Positions 1-7,068 of a DNA stretch of 17,897 nt are shown here, in pieces. Under the pieces are notes generated by a model. That model did not search any database. It was not told the origin of the DNA and saw nothing but the letters and a program-made list of their open reading frames with translations. The translations under genes and the position numbers were made by a program. How positions within the stretch are numbered: position 1 is the first letter of the stretch; every line of letters begins with the position of its first letter. Source of the stretch: Planctomycetota bacterium (GTDB taxonomy: Bacteria; Planctomycetota; Planctomycetia; Pirellulales; UBA1268); contig JAQBZA010000018.1 of NCBI GenBank assembly GCA_027622795.1, forward strand, positions 1 through 17,897, in the 5' to 3' direction.

Positions 1-2
1 CG

Positions 3-899
3 GCCGCCGGCCCGGCAGCGGCGCGGGGGCTAGGCGATGTGCTCTTTTCGCAGGTCGAGGCGATGATCCCGGAGAATCCCTTCGCCGCGCTGGTCGAGCC
101 GAATTTTCTCTCGATCATCGCCTTTACGATCGCCTTCTCGATCTTTGCGATGCTCGTGGGCGGGGAGGTGGCGGCGGCCGTCCGCCGCGCCGCCGAGACA
201 GGCTTCGCCGTGATGATGGCGATGACGACGGCGATCATCCGGCTCGCGCCCGTGGGCGTGTTTTTTCTCGTCGCGTATGTGACGGCCACCCAGGGGCTAA
301 GCGTGTTTCGGTCGCTGGCCTGGTACATGCTAGCCGTGGCGATTGCCCTCGCGGTGCATGCGGCGGTGACGCTGCCGGCGATCGTGTGGCTCGTGAGCCG
401 ACGCAGCCCGGCGGCCTTTGCTCAGGCGATGTCCCCTGCCCTACTGACGGCCTTCTCCAGCGCCTCGAGCAATGGCACGCTCCCGCTGACGCTCTCCTGC
501 GTGGAGCACCGGGCCGGCATCCGCAATCGCACCGCGTCGTTCGTGCTGCCGCTGGGCGCCACGATCAACATGGATGGCACTGCCCTCTACGAGGCCGTCG
601 CTGTGCTCTTCATCGCCCAACTGCACTTTGGTGAAAATCTCCCGCTGGTACAGCAGGTAGTGGTGTGTGTGACGGCACTTCTGGCGAGCGTCGGGGCCGC
701 CGGTATTCCGCATGCCGGTCTCGTGATGATGGCGATCATCCTGCAGGCCGTCGGGCTGCCGGCGGAGTCGCAAGGCATCATCCTGGCGGTTGACCGCGTG
801 CTCGACATGATGCGGACGGCCGTGAATGTATGGAGCGACAGCTGCGGATGTGCCGTGGTCGATGCCTGGGAGGATCGGGAAACCGTGGGAACAGTATGA
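3..899 (+). CDS. Sodium-coupled acidic amino-acid symporter (DAACS family), 5' end outside window
   Basis: Inner-membrane secondary transporter of the glutamate/aspartate:cation symporter family. Only the C-terminal two thirds are present: the frame is open to the left edge, and the GTG at 39 is an internal codon, not a start. The family's transport core is complete. There is a serine-rich HP1 tip (SSASSNGTLP), the NMDGT motif in the TM7 region, an HP2 loop rich in Gly/Ala (ASVGAAGIPHAG) and the TM8 signature DRVLDMMRTAVNVWSD. In that signature the Asp and Arg that in archaeal GltPh bind the substrate amino group and side-chain carboxylate are both kept. This argues for an acidic amino acid rather than a C4-dicarboxylate or a neutral amino acid. 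The usual Gly before the last Asp is Ser. The stop overlaps the next gene's ATG (ATGA), so the two are probably one operon. Confidence 0.93.
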   Translation, partial: AAGPAAARGLGDVLFSQVEAMIPENPFAALVEPNFLSIIAFTIAFSIFAMLVGGEVAAAVRRAAETGFAVMMAMTTAIIRLAPVGVFFLVAYVTATQGLSVFRSLAWYMLAVAIALAVHAAVTLPAIVWLVSRRSPAAFAQAMSPALLTAFSSASSNGTLPLTLSCVEHRAGIRNRTASFVLPLGATINMDGTALYEAVAVLFIAQLHFGENLPLVQQVVVCVTALLASVGAAGIPHAGLVMMAIILQAVGLPAESQGIILAVDRVLDMMRTAVNVWSDSCGCAVVDAWEDRETVGTV

Positions 900-2341
900 G
901 CGGAACGACACCTGGATCAGCCACACCCGCGTGGTGGCGGAGCGACGATATATGGGCGATGCTGGTGGCGGCAGGCCTGCTGGCTGCGGCGTGGTGGTGC
1001 ACGGTGCCCGCAGCCGTGGGAACAGCCGACCCTGCCAAGCCGGCATTTCGCAACCTGCTCACCCCCTGGCTCGCCACCCCGGGAGGCTGGTCAGTTGACC
1101 CGTGGCAGGCCTTCAGTGGCGTTTCCGAGGCGGGCGGGCCGAGTCGGCTGCTGGCAGTCGGGGTGACCGTGCTCGGCTGCGTTGCGGTCTTGTCAGTTGC
1201 GCTGGCAGGTGTTGGCGTACCACTGGCCCGCAGTGTGCCGGCGGTTATCGCGATTGTCGGAGTGGCCACACTGGCCTGGCTCGTGAGCCGGCAGGAGTTG
1301 GTCAAGAGCTTGCAGTTGGAATATGTCCTCTGGGCCTTTGCCGGCGGCCTCTTCATCAGCAACGTGATCGGCACGCCGGCTTGGCTCAAACCGGCCCTCC
1401 GGGGCGAGCTCTACATCAAGACGGGCCTCGTGCTGATGGGCGCCAGCCTCCTCTTTGGCACCCTCATGAAGCTCGGGCCACCCGGCATTCTCGTCTCGTG
1501 GATCACGACGCCGATTGTGCTCGTGAGCACCTACCTCTTCGGCCAGAAGGTGCTGAAGATCAAGTCACGGTCACTCAACCTCGTGCTCTCGGCCGACATG
1601 AGCGTGTGCGGGGTGTCGGCTGCGGTGGCCACGGCCGCTGCCTGCCGCGCCAAGAAAGAAGAACTCTCAATCGCCATCGGCATCTCGCTGGCCTTCACAG
1701 TGATCATGATGTTTGCGCTTCCGGCGGTGATCGAGGTGCTCGGGCTCGACCAGGTGCTCGCAGGCGCCTGGATTGGCGGCACGGTCGACTCGACCGGTGC
1801 CGTTGTGGCAGCGGGCGAACTGGTGGGGCCGGTGGCCCGCGACGTGGCGGCCTCGGTGAAGCTCATTCAAAACGTATTGATCGGCGTGATCTCCCTCGCG
1901 GTGGCCGCCTGGTGGGCCCGCACGGCCGACGAGGGCGATGACGCGGCTGCCGCGCGGCCGGCCGCGGCCGTGTCTGCCTGGGGAATGCTAGCGGAGATCT
2001 GGCGGCGGATGCCGAAGTTTGTGATTGGCTTCATTGGTGCCTCGGCCCTGTTCACCTTTCTGGCCTCGAGCGGGCCGGAGGGGCGGGATGTCGCTGTAGC
2101 GACGATGCTCAAGGGGCCGGTCAAGATGATGCAGTCGTGGTGCTTCTGCCTGGGCTTCGTGAGCATCGGGCTGGAGACCGAAGTTCGCCGACTTGCCGCG
2201 GCAATGGGATCGTGGAAGCCGGTGGCCCTCTATGTGTGCGGCCAGGCCTTCAACCTGCTGCTCACATTCATCATGGCCTGGCTCGCATTTCGCGTCGTGT
2301 TTCCCGACGTTGCCACCCGATTGGCAACTGGGGCCGGCTGA
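896..2341 (+). CDS. YeiH/UPF0324-type putative sulfate exporter
   Basis: A 481-residue polytopic inner-membrane protein resembling the YeiH/UPF0324 family, whose members are annotated as putative sulfate exporters. Matching landmarks are the pattern Y-K-x-GLVLMGASLLFG near the first third, GQKV followed by SVCGVSAAVAT, the block GTVDSTGAVVAAG with V-KLIQNVLIG after it, and a late IGLETEVRRL segment corresponding to the family's LGL-T-V-L end. It is longer than E. coli YeiH (about 350 residues) because of an N-terminal extension with extra hydrophobic segments and a polar Ala/Asp-rich insert near residue 345. An upstream in-frame ATG at 830 would overlap the symporter by 70 bases. The ATG at 896 makes an ATGA overlap and is preferred. 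Transported anion and direction are inferred from the family only. Confidence 0.88.
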   Translation: MSGTTPGSATPAWWRSDDIWAMLVAAGLLAAAWWCTVPAAVGTADPAKPAFRNLLTPWLATPGGWSVDPWQAFSGVSEAGGPSRLLAVGVTVLGCVAVLSVALAGVGVPLARSVPAVIAIVGVATLAWLVSRQELVKSLQLEYVLWAFAGGLFISNVIGTPAWLKPALRGELYIKTGLVLMGASLLFGTLMKLGPPGILVSWITTPIVLVSTYLFGQKVLKIKSRSLNLVLSADMSVCGVSAAVATAAACRAKKEELSIAIGISLAFTVIMMFALPAVIEVLGLDQVLAGAWIGGTVDSTGAVVAAGELVGPVARDVAASVKLIQNVLIGVISLAVAAWWARTADEGDDAAAARPAAAVSAWGMLAEIWRRMPKFVIGFIGASALFTFLASSGPEGRDVAVATMLKGPVKMMQSWCFCLGFVSIGLETEVRRLAAAMGSWKPVALYVCGQAFNLLLTFIMAWLAFRVVFPDVATRLATGAG

Positions 2342-2367
2342 GGTGGCGAAATCACCCACTGCGATAC

Positions 2368-3543
2368 TCAGCCCGTGGTACGGGCGAGGGTGTCGGCGGC
2401 GTGGGCGGTGGCGACGGCGGCGACGCCGTTGGCAGCCGTCACGCGGCGGCAGTGGAAGCGGTCGTGAATCCAGGCGACCTGATCGGCCGCCAGATCACGG
2501 ACCGCGCGGGCGTAGGTCTCCATTTTGGAGAGGCCGCTGGAGAACGTGATTTCGACAAGGCTTGAGGCCTCGAAGGATTTGAATCGGCCTCGCATGCGGC
2601 GAGCGGCGGCATCGAAGCGATCGACCTGGCGGACGACGCTCCCGGGGAGGATGTCGGCAAGCCGATCGAGCGTGGCGCCGTCGACGAGAGCCCGCAGGAT
2701 GCCATGGGTAAACACCCAGTCGAAGAGCCGTAGTTCGCCCCGTTCGAAGACGAGCCGCAGCTCCTGGCGATCGAGCCGGCTTGGCTGATGAAAGCCGTGC
2801 TCAAAGTGTACGAGCACTCCCGTTTGCGGAATCTCCGTGGCGTAGCGGCAGGTGCAGCAGACCTGCTCTTCGACCGGCTGGTGGGCCGTGTTTTCGGCGT
2901 GCGGGCGGACACTGCGTGCCGCAGACACGACCGTGGCCGCCCCCAGCCAGTCGGCCACGAGATCGAAGAAATGCACGCCGTGTTCGATGAAGATCCCACC
3001 ACTCACATCGCGGTTCCAAAACCAGTGGTTGCGGCCGAGGCCTTCGTCGGAGGCATCGTTGATGAAGAGCCCGTGGATCAGCTCTCCGAGGAGCCGGGAA
3101 TGAATCACCTGCTTGACGAGGTCGGCCAGTGGGGCATACCGCTCGACCAGATTGGCGGTGCAGACGAGGTCGCCCTGCGCCGCCAGGCGGGCGAGCTCCT
3201 CCGCCTCGGCAACCGTCGTGGCCGGGGGCTTTTCAACCAGCACGTGCTTGCCCGCTTCGAGGGCGGTTTTTGCCTGGCGGAAGTGCGCGGCCGGCGGCGT
3301 GGCGATGTACACCAGATCGATATCACCGGCTGTGAGCATGGCATCGACCTGCCGCTGGCCGACTCCCAGTTCGGCAGCCGCCCGGCCGGCCGCCGCGGCA
3401 TCGAGGTCGGCGACGGCCGTCACGGCCAGCCCCGGGAGGGTTCGATACTGTTGCGTGGCAAACCGGGCGAAGCTGCCGCAGCCCACGACGCCGACGCGGA
3501 GCGTGGCCGGCGGAGCCATGGAGAGAGAACTTGCAGGCGGCAT
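2368..3543 (-). CDS. Gfo/Idh/MocA family oxidoreductase, cytosolic
   Basis: A 391-residue NAD(P)-dependent oxidoreductase. The N-terminal Rossmann fold shows the dinucleotide loop GVVGCGSFA at residues 18-26, the acidic end of strand two (VADLD), IATPPAAH near 80-87 and the family hallmark EKP at 104-106. The C-terminal half carries GGIFIEHGVHFFDL near 182-195, the usual substrate-pocket His/Asp region. No signal peptide is evident, so it should act in the cytoplasm on a sugar, inositol or related polyol. The ATG at 3543 is supported by AGGAGA seven bases upstream. A second ATG at residue 9 lies nearer the fold but has no such site. It is the last gene of the minus-strand run, 121 bases after the PQQ-propeller gene, and may have its own promoter. 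Substrate unknown. Confidence 0.92.
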   Translation of the reverse strand: MPPASSLSMAPPATLRVGVVGCGSFARFATQQYRTLPGLAVTAVADLDAAAAGRAAAELGVGQRQVDAMLTAGDIDLVYIATPPAAHFRQAKTALEAGKHVLVEKPPATTVAEAEELARLAAQGDLVCTANLVERYAPLADLVKQVIHSRLLGELIHGLFINDASDEGLGRNHWFWNRDVSGGIFIEHGVHFFDLVADWLGAATVVSAARSVRPHAENTAHQPVEEQVCCTCRYATEIPQTGVLVHFEHGFHQPSRLDRQELRLVFERGELRLFDWVFTHGILRALVDGATLDRLADILPGSVVRQVDRFDAAARRMRGRFKSFEASSLVEITFSSGLSKMETYARAVRDLAADQVAWIHDRFHCRRVTAANGVAAVATAHAADTLARTTG

Positions 3544-3550
3544 GGAGGCA

Positions 3551-3556
3551 TCTCCT
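3551..3556 (-). promoter_or_regulatory. Ribosome binding site of the cytosolic Gfo/Idh/MocA gene
   Basis: On the minus strand AGGAGA stands seven bases before the ATG at 3543. It selects that start over the internal ATG eight codons later. Confidence 0.7.
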
Positions 3557-3664
3557 GAGGGAAGACATCCATGCCGAGCGACTCTCTTTTATGAGTAGGC
3601 GGGCATGACCTACGAAATCCAGCAGCCGCGAGGTGGGCGGGTTTTGCGGCGACTCGCCGGCCGG

Positions 3665-4984
3665 TCAGTTTGCCCGGATGGCGTAGAGGGCGTCGTACGA
3701 CCGCAGGTAGAGCGTGCCGTTGGCAACGATGAGCGAGGCCGTAATTGCCTCACCGATGTCGATCGAGTCGAGTAGTTCAAACTCCCGGCCTGCCTTCACC
3801 ACCGACACCCAGCCATCGTTGGACCCGAAGGAGAGGCGGCCATCGGCGAGGAGGGGGCTCGTGCGGTGCTGTCCGGTGTGGGTCCGCTTCACATATACGT
3901 CTTCTCCGGTCTCGAGATCGACGCACTGCAACTTGCCGTCTTTATGGAGCAGATAGACGAGCCCATCGGCGACCACCGGCGTGCTCACATCAGGGGTGAG
4001 AGAATTCACCCAGCGAACCACTGCAGCCTTGTCGGAACAGTCACCGATGAGATCGTCAGTGACCCGCAGCGCGACGGTGGGGCCGCCCTTGCAGGTCGGG
4101 ATGATGATCGTGCCGGGCGCGACGCCAGGGGAGGCGACGAACCGAAACGTCTGATCGTGGGGCTTGGGATTGGTCGTGGTCGGCCCGTTGAGCCCACCAA
4201 AGCGCCACAGTTCACGGCCGTCATCGAGGGCATGGCCGGTGGTGCAGTCGGCCCCGTGGGCCACGAGAAACTCACGGGAGTCGTCGCGGTAGAGCATCGG
4301 CGAGGCGTAGGAATGCTTGCACTCGAACTGGGCGTCGGTGATGCGATCAACCTCCCAGACCGTTGTGCCCGTTTTCTTTTCGAGCTTGATAACCTTGCCT
4401 GTGCGGTTTTGATCATCGAGCTTCATCGGGCCGTGGATCAGTTGCAGGTAGAGAAAGTCGCCATCGAGCACCGGGGTCGATGTCATCCCAAACTGGATGT
4501 CGATTTTTCCAAATCGCTCGTTGGCATCGAGCCGCCATACCTCCGTGCCGTCAACCGTGTAGCAGGCCAAAGTACCGGTGCCGAAAAACACCCAGACATG
4601 CATGCCATCAGTCGATGGCGACGGTGAGGCCGAGTTGCCTTCCCCAGCCCGGGCGTCCTGATTGCCTGTGCAGACTGTTCGCTTCCACTTGATCGCACCA
4701 TCGTCTGTGGCAAGGCAGAGCAGCACGAGGTCGTCACCCTCGTTACTGGTCAAATAGATGCGGTCACCCCACACGCAGGGCGTGGCCCCGGCCCGGCCCG
4801 GGAGCGGTGCCCGCCAAGCGACGTTCACGGTCTTCGACCAGGGTGCCGTCAGCCCATGCTCGGATGAAATACCGTCATGTCGTGGTCCTCGCCACTGCGG
4901 CCAGTTGTCGGCCCGGCTCACCGAAGCGACTCCGAGAGCCCCCACAACCATCATGGTCAGCATTCGCCTACGACGATCGCTCAT
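3665..4984 (-). CDS. Exported PQQ-binding-like beta-propeller protein
   Basis: A 439-residue secreted or periplasmic beta-propeller of the PQQ-repeat/quinoprotein-like type common in planctomycetes. The N-terminus has an arginine cluster, a hydrophobic stretch (MMVVGALGVASV) and a likely cleavage after SRA. The mature protein opens with NWPQWRGP, typical of these planctomycete proteins. Repeats of the form ACYTVDGTEVWR, CVDLETGEDVY and similar blade strands follow to the end (LYLRSYDALYAIRAN). No quinoprotein dehydrogenase active-site motif or haem motif was seen, so it may be a scaffold or ligand binder rather than an enzyme. The ATG at 4984 overlaps the preceding stop as TGATG and has GGAGG five bases upstream. 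The GTG one codon earlier would be only two bases from that site. Confidence 0.9.
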   Translation of the reverse strand: MSDRRRRMLTMMVVGALGVASVSRADNWPQWRGPRHDGISSEHGLTAPWSKTVNVAWRAPLPGRAGATPCVWGDRIYLTSNEGDDLVLLCLATDDGAIKWKRTVCTGNQDARAGEGNSASPSPSTDGMHVWVFFGTGTLACYTVDGTEVWRLDANERFGKIDIQFGMTSTPVLDGDFLYLQLIHGPMKLDDQNRTGKVIKLEKKTGTTVWEVDRITDAQFECKHSYASPMLYRDDSREFLVAHGADCTTGHALDDGRELWRFGGLNGPTTTNPKPHDQTFRFVASPGVAPGTIIIPTCKGGPTVALRVTDDLIGDCSDKAAVVRWVNSLTPDVSTPVVADGLVYLLHKDGKLQCVDLETGEDVYVKRTHTGQHRTSPLLADGRLSFGSNDGWVSVVKAGREFELLDSIDIGEAITASLIVANGTLYLRSYDALYAIRAN

Positions 4985-5454
4985 CACCGCCTCCGCACTG
5001 CCTTCTTGATTGTTCGCGTTTTTTTCGCAGACTTCTTTTTCTGCTTTGGTGTGGGCGTCTTCTTCTGGGCAGCCTTTTTTCCAGCTTTCGTAGCAGTCTT
5101 GCGGACGGGTCGCGGGAGGCGGGCTTCGGCCACCTCGTCAAGAAACTCATGCACTGTTGCGGTGAGGTCAGCCACGGAGAGCGGCTCCACTTCGTCCATG
5201 ATCAGAAGCGAGAGTTCACCCCGCTGCTGAGCCGCCATGAGTGTCTTGTATTCCTCGAGGGAAAGGTCGTCGTGGTCGTCATCTTCACTGGTGAGAAATT
5301 CAAAGCCAATCCTGTTTTTTGCGTCCCAGCCGTCGATGTGAAATACCACACCGTATTCACGGAACATGATGTTTCGCCTGATCGTATAGCCGCGGGCGCG
5401 AAAGAGACGGGCCAGCAGATCACAAGCTCTTGTTTCGGAGAGGGTTTCAGGCAT
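4984..5454 (-). CDS. Unrecognised small protein with a Lys/Ala-rich histone-H1-like tail
   Basis: I do not recognise this family. The chosen start gives 156 residues. Residues 1-110 look like a compact alpha/beta domain: a helix (SETRACDLLARLFRARGY), strands around VVFHIDGWD, an acidic patch SEDDDHDD at 56-63, a helix EEYKTLMAAQQ and a strand LSLLIMDEV. Residues about 114-156 are almost only Lys, Arg, Ala, Thr and Pro, like the DNA-binding tails of bacterial H1-like proteins. The spacing D41...E52-F-L resembles part of a PD-(D/E)xK nuclease core but lacks the lysine. It overlaps the PQQ-propeller gene by TGATG and follows the DUF1501 gene by 175 bases. The ORF is open back to 5763, but the upstream part overlaps the DUF1501 gene and has no domain-like look. 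The start is uncertain; 5526 is an alternative. Confidence 0.7.
   Translation of the reverse strand: MPETLSETRACDLLARLFRARGYTIRRNIMFREYGVVFHIDGWDAKNRIGFEFLTSEDDDHDDLSLEEYKTLMAAQQRGELSLLIMDEVEPLSVADLTATVHEFLDEVAEARLPRPVRKTATKAGKKAAQKKTPTPKQKKKSAKKTRTIKKAVRRR
4990..4994 (-). promoter_or_regulatory. Ribosome binding site deciding the PQQ-propeller start
   Basis: GGAGG on the minus strand, five bases before the ATG at 4984 and two before the GTG at 4987. It lies inside the last codons of the upstream small gene, consistent with translational coupling of the pair. Confidence 0.6.
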
Positions 5455-5629
5455 GGAGACCAGCTCAGGGTATTCGGAATGTGCCGCTACACGACCGCCG
5501 CAGAATAGCCGATTGTCCGGCGGCATACCATCACGGGCACACGTCTCAGCTCGGTGGTGGCGTTCAGTGGCCGCGAGAAACCGTGCAAAACCCCCGTTGC
5601 GCTGCCGTTCGAACGGAAAGCACGAGTTT

Positions 5630-7036
5630 TTACGTCGCCAGTGCTTCGTAGACATGCCCCTCATTTGCGTCGATTCGCTCGGGGCGGCCGGCGTGGAAGT
5701 AGACCAGTTTTTTGTGGTCGAGGCCGAGCAGCGAAAGGATCGTGGCGTGGAGGTCGTGCACATGGAGCCGGTTTTCTACCGCGTGCAGGCCAATCTCGTC
5801 GGTCGTGCCGTGCACCGTGCCGCCGCGGACGCCGCCGCCGGCCATCCACATCGTGAAACCCGTCGGGTTATGGTCACGGCCGTCTCCTTTTTCACTCATC
5901 GGAGTGCGGCCAAACTCACCCCCCCACACCACCAGTGTGTCATCGAGGAGGCCGCGCCGCTTGAGATCGATGAGGAGAGCGGCCACCGGCTTGTCCATCT
6001 CCCGACACATCTTGGCATGGTTGCCCTCGATGTCTTTGTGGGCATCCCACTTGCTGCCGGCGCCGTGATAGCACTGCACGAATCGCACGCCTCGCTCCAC
6101 GAGCCGCCGGGCCAGGAGGCAGTTGCGACCGCAGGCGGCAGTCTCCTTGTTATCGAGGCCGTAAAGCGCCTTCGTCTCGGCTGTCTCCATCGCGAGATCG
6201 ACCGCCTCAGGAGCGTAGGCCTGCATCTGGTAGGCGAGTTCGTAGGAGCGGATGCGGGCGTCGAGCTCGCTGTTTTCATCGCGGCCCTTCTGATGCCGAC
6301 GATTACGGTTCTGGAGATAGTCGAGCGCCAGGCGTTGCTGGGCGGCGGTCACATGGCTCGGCGGGGCGAGGTTTGGAAACGGCGGCCCCTCGACTTCGAG
6401 CGCCGCCCCCTGATAGACGGCCGGCATGAATCCGCTGCCCCAGTTCCGCGGGCCGTTGACGACGACGTCTTCGCGGTCTTGCATCACGACAAAGGCTGGG
6501 AGGTTGTCATTCTCCGTGCCGAGGCCGTAGGTCACCCAGCTGCCAAGCGAGGGGCGGCCTGCGAACTGGGTGCCGGTATTCATCTGGCAGACGCCGCCGG
6601 AGTGATTGATGCCGTTGGTCCAGCAGGAGCGAATCACGGCCAGTTCGTCGGCCTGCGTGGCGATATGGGGGAGCCAGTCGCTAATCCAGAGGCCCGCCTC
6701 GCCGTGCTGCTTCCATGCTCGCTTCGAGGCGAGAATGGGCGAATCGAATTCGCCCATCGCCGTGATCACGCGGCCGAAGCTCTCCGGCACGGGCTTGCCA
6801 GCCAGTCGGTCGAGCGCCGGCTTCGGGTCAAAGAGATCGATGTGACTGGGGCCGCCTTCCATGAACAGGAAGATCACGCTCTTCGCCCGCCCGGCGACAT
6901 GCGGGGGCTTGGCCGCCAACGGTGACGGGCCTGACGAAGAGGCCGCCGCCTCCCGGCCGAGCAGCGCGGCGAGGGCGACAGCCCCAAAGCCGCCGCCGGC
7001 GGAAGTGAGCATTGCACGACGGGTGAGAAAGGCCAT
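5630..7036 (-). CDS. DUF1501 family protein with Tat signal
   Basis: A 468-residue exported protein of the DUF1501 family, distantly related to the sulfatase/alkaline phosphatase fold. It begins with a twin-arginine signal (LTRRAML, then a Gly/Ala-rich hydrophobic stretch to about residue 33). Visible family motifs are FMEGGPSHIDLFDPKP near 58-72, SCWTNGINHSGG, GRPSLGSWVTYGLG, the glycine/acid motif VVWGGEFGRTP, GRDHNP and the C-terminal DLHATILSLLGLDH. GGAGA seven bases before ATG 7036 supports the start. It lies 32 bases after the cytochrome/DUF1549/DUF1553 gene. Such pairs are a recurrent planctomycete arrangement, and the two proteins probably act together in the envelope. The biochemical reaction of the family has not been established to my knowledge. 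Confidence 0.95.
   Translation of the reverse strand: MAFLTRRAMLTSAGGGFGAVALAALLGREAAASSSGPSPLAAKPPHVAGRAKSVIFLFMEGGPSHIDLFDPKPALDRLAGKPVPESFGRVITAMGEFDSPILASKRAWKQHGEAGLWISDWLPHIATQADELAVIRSCWTNGINHSGGVCQMNTGTQFAGRPSLGSWVTYGLGTENDNLPAFVVMQDREDVVVNGPRNWGSGFMPAVYQGAALEVEGPPFPNLAPPSHVTAAQQRLALDYLQNRNRRHQKGRDENSELDARIRSYELAYQMQAYAPEAVDLAMETAETKALYGLDNKETAACGRNCLLARRLVERGVRFVQCYHGAGSKWDAHKDIEGNHAKMCREMDKPVAALLIDLKRRGLLDDTLVVWGGEFGRTPMSEKGDGRDHNPTGFTMWMAGGGVRGGTVHGTTDEIGLHAVENRLHVHDLHATILSLLGLDHKKLVYFHAGRPERIDANEGHVYEALAT
6735..6757. repeat. Perfect 10-base inverted repeat with 3-base loop inside the DUF1501 gene
   Basis: ATGGGCGAAT, then CGA, then ATTCGCCCAT. The arms are exact reverse complements. 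It lies within codons for the peptide MGEFDSPI of the DUF1501 protein, so it may be chance or an mRNA hairpin. Confidence 0.6.
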
Positions 7037-7068
7037 GGTGGTGTCTCCAGTTGAGCTTCAGTCCAGCC

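Noticed and set aside
3647..3659. CGGCG/CGCCG hairpin after the PQQ-propeller gene as a terminator.
   Set aside because: Stem of only five pairs and no T-run follows on the transcript strand.
5605..5616. Perfect 12-base palindrome CCGTTCGAACGG between the DUF1501 gene and the small gene.
   Set aside because: About four such palindromes are expected by chance in a window of this size; position alone is not enough for an operator call.
5455..5763. N-terminal extension of the small basic-tailed protein back to 5763.
   Set aside because: It overlaps the DUF1501 gene by over 130 bases and reads as out-of-frame Ser/Thr/Arg-rich sequence.
5453..6925. A 490-codon open frame on the + strand opposite the DUF1501 gene.
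   Set aside because: It mirrors the codon pattern of a clear DUF1501 gene in GC-rich DNA and has no domain-like segments.
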